Shown here piece after piece: positions 1 to 5,127 of a stretch of 9,408 bases of DNA. The stretch spans positions 1 through 9,408 of the forward strand of contig CAKQKN010000073.1 of assembly GCA_934249215.1 (NCBI GenBank), in the 5' to 3' direction. The notes under the pieces were generated by a model. The model ran no database searches and was not told the DNA's origin. It saw only the letters and a list, made by a program, of their open reading frames with translations. Each line of letters starts with the position of its first letter. Position 1 is the first letter of the stretch. Both the position numbers and the translations under genes were made by a program. Source of the stretch: an uncultured Clostridia bacterium (GTDB lineage: Bacteria; Bacillota; Clostridia; Christensenellales; Borkfalkiaceae).

Positions 1-19
1 TTTACATCCGTAAGCAAAC

Positions 20-39
20 AAAACTGCTCACGCAGTTTT
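20..39. terminator. Probable bidirectional hairpin terminator
   Basis: A perfect 8-bp stem (AAAACTGC / GCAGTTTT) closes a TCAC loop. The plus strand reads into TTTTT-C-T. The minus strand reads TTTTGTTTGC. It could end a plus-strand gene lying left of the window and back up the tRNA operon terminator at 73-115. No gene is visible in 1-72. Confidence 0.55.
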
Positions 40-72
40 TCTCCCCCATCGAGCCCCCGCTGAAATGCGCCG

Positions 73-115
73 AAAAAACAAAAGCCCGCCGCACTTCTTG
101 CGGCAGGCTTTTGTT
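73..115 (-). terminator. Rho-independent terminator of the tRNA operon
   Basis: On the minus strand, a long GC-rich stem (arms 77-93 and 99-115, one C/A mismatch at 87/105, loop 94-98) is followed by a T-run given by the six A's at 73-78. It begins directly at the 3' CCA of the last tRNA-Lys gene, which is the expected position for the end of the six-tRNA transcript. Confidence 0.85.
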
Positions 116-190
116 GGTGGACCATCGGGGGCTCGAACCCCGGACACCCTGATTAAGAGTCAGGTGCTCTACCAACTGAGCTAATGGTCC
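115..190 (-). tRNA. tRNA-Lys (anticodon CUU)
   Basis: This is a full cloverleaf on the minus strand. The acceptor GGACCAT pairs with ATGGTCC, the discriminator is A, and CCA is encoded at 115-117. The anticodon loop CTCTTAA gives anticodon CTT (plus positions 155-157), and the T-loop is TTCGAGC. It reads AAG codons. It is the last gene of the six-tRNA minus-strand operon, directly after tRNA-Lys(UUU). Confidence 0.96.
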
Positions 191-216
191 GACAAAATCG
201 GGATTAACCGATTTTG
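191..216 (-). other. Hairpin in the spacer between the two tRNA-Lys genes
   Basis: A perfect 10-bp inverted repeat (192-201 ACAAAATCGG with 208-217 CCGATTTTGT, loop GATTAA) fills the 26-nt spacer. Its last pair includes the first base of the encoded CCA of tRNA-Lys(UUU). On the minus strand there is no T-run after it, so it does not look like a terminator. A role in precursor processing or in limiting read-through is only an inference. Confidence 0.5.
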
Positions 217-292
217 TGGTGATCCATCGGAGACTCGAACTCCGGACACCGTGATTAAAAGTCACGTGCTCTACCACCTGAGCTAATGGACC
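217..292 (-). tRNA. tRNA-Lys (anticodon UUU)
   Basis: The acceptor GGTCCAT pairs with ATGGATC, with one G2-U71 wobble. CCA is encoded at 217-219. The anticodon loop CTTTTAA gives TTT (plus 257-259), and the T-arm is CGGAG-TTCGAGT-CTCCG. It reads AAA and, by wobble, AAG. Its similarity to the neighbouring tRNA-Lys(CUU) suggests an old duplication. Gene 5 of 6 in the operon. Confidence 0.96.
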
Positions 293-322
293 GCTATTAT
301 TCATTTGTATTGCGTGTAGACA

Positions 323-398
323 TGGCTGGGGTGGCAGGATTTGAACCTACGAAATGCCGGAATCAAAATCCGGTGCCTTACCGCTTGGCTACACCCCA
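323..398 (-). tRNA. tRNA-Gln (anticodon UUG)
   Basis: The acceptor starts with U1 (TGGGGTG / CACCCCA), as is typical of bacterial tRNA-Gln. The discriminator is G and CCA is encoded at 323-325. The anticodon loop TTTTGAT gives TTG (plus 364-366). A 6-nt spacer separates it from tRNA-His upstream. Gene 4 of 6 in the operon. Confidence 0.96.
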
Positions 399-404
399 AT
401 ATAA

Positions 405-481
405 TGGGGCGAGAGAAGGGTTTTGAACCCTCGACCTCCAGGACCACAATCTGGCGCTCCACCAATTGAGCTACTCTCGCC
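405..481 (-). tRNA. tRNA-His (anticodon GUG)
   Basis: The acceptor GCGAGAG / CTCTCGC has the histidine identity marks: an encoded extra G at -1 (from C481) opposite discriminator C73, and an encoded CCA at 405-407. The anticodon loop TTGTGGT gives GTG (plus 445-447). The last pair of the anticodon stem (31-39) is A/C, a mismatch; all other stem pairs are Watson-Crick or G-U. Gene 3 of 6, with 6-7-nt spacers on both sides. Confidence 0.95.
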
Positions 482-488
482 ATGCTTC

Positions 489-565
489 TGGCGCGCCTGG
501 AGGGACTCGAACCCCCGACACACGGCTTAGAAGGCCGTTGCTCTATCCAGCTGAGCTACAGGCGC
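489..565 (-). tRNA. tRNA-Arg (anticodon UCU)
   Basis: The acceptor GCGCCTG pairs with CAGGCGC, the discriminator is G, and CCA is encoded at 489-491. The anticodon stem ACGGC/GCCGT carries loop CTTCTAA, giving TCT (plus 529-531). It decodes AGA/AGG. Gene 2 of 6; only 7 nt separate its CCA from the 5' end of tRNA-His. Confidence 0.96.
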
Positions 566-596
566 ACATTGCGCTTGTGTGATAATCAGGCTATAT

Positions 597-670
597 TGGA
601 GCGGGTGATGGGAATCGGACCCACGCAACCAGCTTGGAAGGCTGGTGTTCTACCATTGAACTACACCCGC
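597..670 (-). tRNA. tRNA-Gly (anticodon UCC)
   Basis: A 74-nt gene with acceptor GCGGGTG / CACCCGC, discriminator U and an encoded CCA at 597-599. The anticodon loop CTTCCAA gives TCC (plus 636-638). It decodes GGA/GGG. It is the first gene of the operon and starts about 14 nt downstream of the predicted transcription start. Confidence 0.96.
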
Positions 671-690
671 GCTTCACACAATGCTATGCA

Positions 691-719
691 ATTATAGCAA
701 AAGAGTATTTTGTTGTCAA
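691..719 (-). promoter_or_regulatory. Consensus sigma-A promoter of the tRNA operon
   Basis: On the minus strand, TTGACA (714-719) and TATAAT (691-696) are both perfect and separated by exactly 17 bp. A TG dinucleotide one base before the -10 makes it an extended -10 as well. Transcription should start near 684, just before tRNA-Gly. Such a full-consensus promoter fits strong stable-RNA expression. Confidence 0.93.
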
Positions 720-808
720 ATGTTTTTTCGGGTTTTTCCGCTAAAAAAAACTCTTTTTTTAAAAACGCGAAAATGCCGCATTCTGGCGCGCAAAAACTCT
801 GTTTTAGC

Positions 809-1744
809 TTATCTTTCGATGTGCGGCGCGCTATTTTTTGCCTTTATTGATTTTGCATACAGCATAAGCAAAATAAGACTTGCGAGGGGGAATATCGTTC
901 CAGTCAGAATTCCCGTCGACACGTTAGTGAGCGCGGAAACTTCGCCCGTCACGGACGGTGCCGGGGTAGCGCCTACGTCGCCGGCAGGGGCGAGTATCGC
1001 AAACATAAGCGTTCCGCCGCCGAGCCGACTTTCGCCCGCCAATGCGAGAGTTCCCGCCACATAATTCCGATGCTCAATCCGCAAAGCGCAACGCCGATAA
1101 GCGATAACGCGGGGATGGGGGAGAGTGCCGTGAGAAGATATGAAAAAGCGAGCGTTCCGCTGCATACGACGAGCGTTTTCGAAAGAGGAATCTCGTTGCC
1201 TTTGACGCCGTAAAACGTCCGCGCCGGCGCCATACACAAGGCAAACGCACTCGTGCCGAGAAGATCGCTCGTCGCTTTGCTCACGCCGAGTCCTTTCTCC
1301 GCAAAAAACGACGCCCATTGAGCAATTACCTGCTAGCCTGCGCCCGCGCATATCATAAGCAAAAACAATATCGGGAAAATCGAATTTTTCCCGAATTCCG
1401 AAAATCTTTTGCTGCAACCGTTATCTTCGAGCGTGTTCAGTCTGCCTATGCAAAGGAAGAGTATTGAGCAAGGGATTGGAATGAGCGCAAAGAAGAACGG
1501 AAGAACGTGCCAATTCGCCTTTCCGAAAAGGGCGAATAAAAGCGTAGTTGAGAGAACGACGGCAAGATAGCCCCGGCAGTAAAACGGATGAAGCAGGCTC
1601 ATTCGTCATATAAGGCGTAAAAAGCGGCGGCAGAGTTGCGACGGCAGCCTGAGTGAAAGAAGCCGAATAACATGCGACAATCGTGAGTTTTACGTCTTTT
1701 GCCGATTGCGGTCGGCTTTGCGGCGCGGTGTTTGAATTATCCAT
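809..1744 (-). pseudogene. Decayed MFS transporter gene
   Basis: The pieces together resemble a major facilitator family permease. The start is at 1744 (MDNSNTAPQ...), with a first membrane helix ending in TLPPLF near 1620. The reading frame then shifts and jumps to MSLLHPFYCRG at 1602, which looks like a mid-protein helix, so roughly a quarter of the protein seems deleted. That frame meets an in-frame TAG at 1333-1335 after MICAGAG. It continues with QWASFFAEKGLGVSK and a helix-rich stretch to GIMW (about 1065), where loss of one base (CCGGG to CGGG near 1056) shifts the frame. The third frame carries GGGTLMFAILAPAGDVG and a last helix, ending in TAA at 809-811. The total is about 300 codons, against about 400 usual for the family. 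There is no convincing ribosome site or promoter. Substrate unknown; family call from recalled motif similarity. Confidence 0.8.
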
Positions 1745-1840
1745 AAAAATAGGGCTATAGGTCCGTTATCGTATGTTTATCGTGAGCGAAAGCAGGCTGA
1801 AACCGAATAAAAGGGGATAACCCTATTTAATGGATAATCC
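1734..1840. repeat. Imperfect inverted repeat around a 66-bp spacer
   Basis: The 21 bp at 1734-1754, read on the minus strand (CCCTATTTTTATGGATAATTC), recur on the plus strand at 1821-1840 as CCCTATTTAATGGATAATCC: about 18 matches with one gap. The left arm contains the start codon of the decayed MFS gene. The right arm contains a mirror-image ATGGATAAT that opens a 34-codon ORF without family resemblance. The spacer 1755-1820 holds no clear promoter. Confidence 0.5.
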
Positions 1841-2083
1841 TATTTTTCGTCGTCCGTTTTGGTCGCCGTTCTTTTTCTGTTTGCGACGATTCGACGGAAT
1901 CGTCCGTAGGAAGTCGTTTAAAAAGCGAAACTGCCGTTAATCGCGCTATAGCCGCGTTTTTGAAAGATTTTGCGGAGATAAACAAAGCCGCCGAGAAAAA
2001 TCGGCGGCTCGCGATAACGTAAATTGAATGCAAATCGAAAGCGGCGGTTTTAATCTCCGAAAAGATTTTTTTCCCCGAATCGA
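1745..2083. other. 339-bp region without an intact gene
   Basis: Apart from the right arm of the inverted repeat and the serS terminator, I see no gene with a start, ribosome site and family signature. A plus-strand frame ending in TAA at about 2023-2025 gives an amphipathic, coding-like tail (ETAVNRAIAAFLKDFAEINK and onward). It is open only back to a TAA just before 1831 and has no ATG. It may be a remnant of a lost gene, or chance. The minus-strand ORF over the same bases has no recognisable features. Confidence 0.5.
1974..2009 (-). terminator. Terminator of serS
   Basis: A perfect 9-bp stem (AGCCGCCGA at 1986-1994, TCGGCGGCT at 2001-2009; 6-nt loop) is followed on the minus strand by TTTGTTTAT. 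It lies about 75 bp past the serS stop and is the only strong hairpin in that stretch. The U-tract is interrupted, so termination may be incomplete. Confidence 0.65.
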
Positions 2084-3373
2084 TTATTTAAGCTTGATAA
2101 ATTCCTGACCGCCCATAAACGGACGAAGAACTTCGGGAATCTTTACGCTTCCGTCGGCTTGCTGATACTGTTCGATGAGGGCGGGGAACACGCGCGAAGT
2201 GGCAAGACCGCTTCCGTTGAGCGTATGAACGAACTCGGGCTTTCCGGTTACGGAATCGCGGTAACGGGTGTTGTTTCTTCTTGCCTGATAGTCGTTGGCG
2301 TTGGACACCGAACTGACTTCCTTATAAATTCCCATCGAGGGAATCCAGACTTCGATATCGTAAGTTCTCGCCATCGAAGCGGAGCAGTCGCCCGCGGCGA
2401 GTTTGCTGAGCCTGAAATGCAGTCCGAGTTTGCTCATAAGCGAGCAGGCTTTGTTCACGAGTTCTTCGAAAGCTTCTTTGGAGTGCGCCGGGTGAGCGTA
2501 CTGAACCATTTCGACCTTGTTGAACTGATGTCCGCGAATCATTCCGCGTTCTTCCGCGCGGTAACTTCCCGCTTCTTTACGATAGCAGGGAGTGTATGCG
2601 AAATATTTCATCGGGAGTTTGCTTTCGTCGAGAATTTCGCCCGCATACATATTGACGAGCGCCGTTTCCGCCGTGGGAAGCATGAAGCGCGATTTTTTCT
2701 TGTCGCCTTCCTCGTTGTCAACCCAGTATACTTCGTCGGCGAACTTGGGAAACTGTCCCGCGCCGAATCCGCAGTTATATCCGAGCATATGCGGGGGAAG
2801 AATAAATTCGTAACCGTCGGCGAGATGTTCGCTCACGAAGAAGTTGAGCAGCGCCCATTCGAGCCGCGCGCCGTCGCCGCGATAGAGCCAGTAACCGCCG
2901 CCCGAGAGTTTGACGCCTCTTTCGTAATCGATAAGTCCGAGCGAAGTGCAAAGATCGACGTGATTCTTTGCTTCGAACGCAAATTCGGGCTTTTCGCCGA
3001 ATACCTTAACCACCTGATTGTTTTCTTTTTCGCCGGGGAGCAGGTCGTCGTCGGGAATATTGGGCAATCTCGAAACGAAATCGAAAATCTTTTCGGTAAT
3101 TTCGTCGAGTTTAGCGTCGAGTTCGGTAATCTCTCCGCCGAGTTTGCGCATTTCCTCGAAAACTGGCGCGACGTCTTTGCCTTCCTTTTTGAGGGCGGGG
3201 ATAGACGCTGAAACCTTGTTGCGTTGAGCTTTCATGCTCTCTACCTGTGCGATTATCGATTTCTTTTCGCTCTCGAGCGCGAGAAGCTCGGTAAAGTCGA
3301 CCTCGCAGCCTTTCTTTGCAAGTTTTTCGGCGATGAGCGTCGGATTTTCTATTATCTTTTTAATGTCGAGCAT
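2084..3373 (-). CDS. serS: Seryl-tRNA synthetase
   Basis: SerRS charges tRNA-Ser (and tRNA-Sec where present) with serine in the cytosol. From the ATG at 3371-3373 the product is 429 residues, the usual length. The N-terminal part (about residues 28-105, rich in E/K/L/A) forms the long antiparallel coiled coil that grips the long variable arm of tRNA-Ser. The class II core follows: PTAET serine-site loop, motif 2 with YRAEERGMIRGHQFNKVEM (GHQFNKVE at 281-288), and motif 3 GSGLATSR (387-394) before a normal C-terminus PEVLRPFMGGQ. The reading frame is open 40 codons further upstream, but the chosen ATG has AAGGAG about 10 nt before it and matches the family start MLDIK; the upstream part would overlap the promoter. 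It is transcribed away from cysS, with its own promoter at 3432-3460 and a terminator near 1990. Confidence 0.97.
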   Translation of the reverse strand: MLDIKKIIENPTLIAEKLAKKGCEVDFTELLALESEKKSIIAQVESMKAQRNKVSASIPALKKEGKDVAPVFEEMRKLGGEITELDAKLDEITEKIFDFVSRLPNIPDDDLLPGEKENNQVVKVFGEKPEFAFEAKNHVDLCTSLGLIDYERGVKLSGGGYWLYRGDGARLEWALLNFFVSEHLADGYEFILPPHMLGYNCGFGAGQFPKFADEVYWVDNEEGDKKKSRFMLPTAETALVNMYAGEILDESKLPMKYFAYTPCYRKEAGSYRAEERGMIRGHQFNKVEMVQYAHPAHSKEAFEELVNKACSLMSKLGLHFRLSKLAAGDCSASMARTYDIEVWIPSMGIYKEVSSVSNANDYQARRNNTRYRDSVTGKPEFVHTLNGSGLATSRVFPALIEQYQQADGSVKIPEVLRPFMGGQEFIKLK

Positions 3374-3431
3374 CGGTGAAAATCTCCTTGTTTTTGCCGT
3401 AAAGCGGCGTTTTCGTTCAATTTCACGCATA

Positions 3432-3460
3432 AGTATAAAACATTTCGTCGCTTTTGGCAA
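3432..3460 (-). promoter_or_regulatory. Sigma-A promoter of serS
   Basis: On the minus strand, TTGCCA (3455-3460) and TATACT (3432-3437) are 17 bp apart, each 5/6 to consensus. The predicted start near 3425 gives a leader of about 50 nt, too short for a T-box. The leader holds only a 4-bp hairpin (GCCG-CTTTA-CGGC) before the ribosome site. Confidence 0.75.
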
Positions 3461-3498
3461 TAAAAAAATCGTAATAAATCCAAACAACCCCAAAATAA

Positions 3499-3527
3499 TT
3501 GCAAAATGCGCGCGAATGTGTTAAAAT
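3499..3527 (+). promoter_or_regulatory. Sigma-A promoter of cysS-alaS
   Basis: TTGCAA (3499-3504) and TAAAAT (3522-3527) are 17 bp apart. The predicted start near 3534 leaves a leader of about 100 nt. The leader has a small stem TATCG/CGATA beginning at 3538, but no T-box core (no AGGGTGG-type sequence) and no terminator hairpin. The -35 elements of this promoter and of the serS promoter lie 38 bp apart, facing away from each other. Confidence 0.75.
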
Positions 3528-3635
3528 ATTTAACCGTTATCGATGTCTGTTCCGGAGCGATAGGAAGTTGCTTGTCGGGAAGTTTTCGGCGAGCGCGCGA
3601 TCGATTGTTCGGAAAAGACGTTCGGAGGAGATATT

Positions 3636-5030
3636 ATGAAGTTTTATAACACGCTCACGAGGAAAAAAGAAGAGTTTTCCACCGAGGACGGAAGCAAAAA
3701 GGTTCGCATGTATTCGTGCGGCCCGACCGTTTACAGCTTTGCGCACATAGGCAACATGCGCACTTACGTCTTTATGGATCTTCTTCGCCGCTCGCTTAAG
3801 TACGAGGGGTACAAGATCAAGGGCGTCATGAACGTTACCGACGTCGGGCATCTTTTGTCGGACGGGGACGACGGCGAGGATAAAATGCAGAAAGCCGCCC
3901 GCGAGCAGAAGAAAAGCCCGTATGAGATAGCGGAATTTTACGCCGGCGTGTTTTTCGAGGATCTTAAGAAACTCAATATCGGCAAGCCCGAACTTACGCC
4001 GAAAGCGACCGATCACATCGACATTATGATCAGGTTCGTCGAAGAACTTGTCGAAAAAGGTTATGCGTACGAAACGAGCGACGGAATATATTTCGACATT
4101 ACGAAAGCCGCCGACTACGGAAAACTTTCGGGCGCGAAGCTCGACGAACAGCAAGCGGGCGCGCGCGTCGAAGTCAACGGCGAAAAACGCCATCCGGCGG
4201 ACTTTGCGGTGTGGAAAAAAGCGCCGAAAGAACACATTATGCAGTGGGAAAGCCCGTGGGGCATGGGATACCCCGGCTGGCATATAGAGTGCTCGGCGAT
4301 GAGCCGCATGTATCTCGGCGACGTGTTCGACATTCACACGGGCGGCGTCGATCATATCCCCATTCACCACGAAAACGAGATTGCGCAGAGCGAAGCGCTT
4401 ACGGGCAAGATCCCCGCAAGATTCTGGATGCACGGCGAGTTTATGCTCGTTGACGGCGGAAAGATGAGCAAATCGCTCGGCAACACTTACACCGTTTCGC
4501 AATTGGAAGAGCGCGGGTATCATCCCATGCATTTCAGATATTTCTGCCTTAACGCGCACTACAGAAAGAAACTCAACTTCACGTTCGAGGGAATGGACGG
4601 CGCGAAAACGGCGTTCGAGCGGCTCTGCAAAGCGGTGGCGGCTCATAAAAACGGAACGGCCGGCACCGACGAGGCGACGCTCAAGGAATTCGAAAAACAG
4701 TTCGAAGAAGCGGTATGCGACGATCTCAACGTGCCGCAGGCGCTCGGCGTGCTCTGGACGATGCTGAAACTCCCTGCGAGCAAGGACGTTTATAAACTTG
4801 CGATGAAGTTCGACGAGGTTCTCGGTCTTTCGCTTGACAAAGCCGAAAGTTTTCTGCCGCAGGAAACGGTCGAGATTCCCGAAGAGGTGAAAGAACTCGC
4901 CGAAAAAATGCAGCAGGCGCGCGCCGTCAAAGATTATGCGGTGGCGGACGCTTTGCGTGCGGAAATCGACGCCAAGGGATTCTCCGTTCTCAACACGAAG
5001 GACGGATACGTTCTCAAAGCCAAGAACTGA
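3636..5030 (+). CDS. cysS: Cysteinyl-tRNA synthetase
   Basis: CysRS is a class I enzyme that charges tRNA-Cys with cysteine in the cytosol. The product is 464 residues (E. coli: 461). The catalytic fold shows C28 in SCGPTVY, the HIGH-type signature HIGN at 37-40, and KMSKS at 276-280. Expected zinc ligands, by alignment with the E. coli enzyme, are C28, C219 (HIECSAMS), H244 and E248 (in HHENE). Zinc in this family selects the thiol substrate directly. The C-terminal part is a helical anticodon-binding region ending in a small DALR-like domain (VADALRAEIDAKGFSVLNTKDG). The ATG at 3636 follows GGAGGAG at a normal distance. It is first in an operon with alaS and divergent from serS. After the TGA stop the same frame stays open for 23 more codons (see 5034-5099). 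Confidence 0.97.
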   Translation: MKFYNTLTRKKEEFSTEDGSKKVRMYSCGPTVYSFAHIGNMRTYVFMDLLRRSLKYEGYKIKGVMNVTDVGHLLSDGDDGEDKMQKAAREQKKSPYEIAEFYAGVFFEDLKKLNIGKPELTPKATDHIDIMIRFVEELVEKGYAYETSDGIYFDITKAADYGKLSGAKLDEQQAGARVEVNGEKRHPADFAVWKKAPKEHIMQWESPWGMGYPGWHIECSAMSRMYLGDVFDIHTGGVDHIPIHHENEIAQSEALTGKIPARFWMHGEFMLVDGGKMSKSLGNTYTVSQLEERGYHPMHFRYFCLNAHYRKKLNFTFEGMDGAKTAFERLCKAVAAHKNGTAGTDEATLKEFEKQFEEAVCDDLNVPQALGVLWTMLKLPASKDVYKLAMKFDEVLGLSLDKAESFLPQETVEIPEEVKELAEKMQQARAVKDYAVADALRAEIDAKGFSVLNTKDGYVLKAKN

Positions 5031-5033
5031 AAA

Positions 5034-5099
5034 ATGAGCGCGATAAAGAAAGCGCAGTCAAAAAAACAAGACGAAAAATCGAAAGACGAAATCATTTAA
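5034..5099 (+). CDS. Possible 21-codon lysine-rich ORF in frame after cysS
   Basis: ATG at 5034 to TAA at 5097-5099 encodes MSAIKKAQSKKQDEKSKDEI plus one Ile, a highly charged, Lys-rich peptide. It starts one codon after the cysS TGA and in the same frame, so read-through of TGA would append it to CysRS. No Shine-Dalgarno sequence precedes its ATG (CCAAGAACTGAAAA), so independent translation would depend on reinitiation after cysS. It may be a lost C-terminal tail of CysRS or chance coding in A-rich spacer DNA. Confidence 0.2.
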   Translation: MSAIKKAQSKKQDEKSKDEII

Positions 5100-5127
5100 C
5101 GCTATATACGAAATCAGAGGAAAAGTT

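Noticed and set aside
49..59. 11-bp inverted match (TCGAGCCCCCG) to the T-arm of tRNA-Lys(CUU) at 126-136
   Set aside because: Considered as an integration-site remnant, but it is short, GC-rich, inverted rather than direct, and there is no integrase or second attachment copy in the window.
2..304. Minus-strand ORF with repeated GPLAQxVEH motifs
   Set aside because: It translates tRNA-Lys genes; the motif is the well-known false product of tRNA D-arm and anticodon sequence.
482..697. Plus-strand ORF with LEGLEPPTHGLEGR-type sequence
   Set aside because: Antisense translation of tRNA-Arg and tRNA-Gly genes, a common annotation artefact.
681..1064. Plus-strand ORF of 127 codons over the tRNA promoter and pseudogene 3' end
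   Set aside because: Overlaps a consensus promoter on the other strand and the readable MFS remnant; no ribosome site or domain.
2159..3211. Long plus-strand ORF (350 codons) opposite serS
   Set aside because: Overlaps a clear synthetase gene on the other strand. Its product is a low-complexity F/E/R/V-rich sequence expected from the mirrored codon bias, with no family signature.
3537..4646. Long minus-strand ORF (369 codons) opposite cysS
   Set aside because: Mirror-frame shadow of cysS; Arg/Phe/His-rich without recognisable motifs.
5028..5030. Selenocysteine or recoded TGA in cysS
   Set aside because: The protein is already full length at this codon, no SECIS-like hairpin directly follows, and TGA serves as a normal stop for greA and the 8601 gene.
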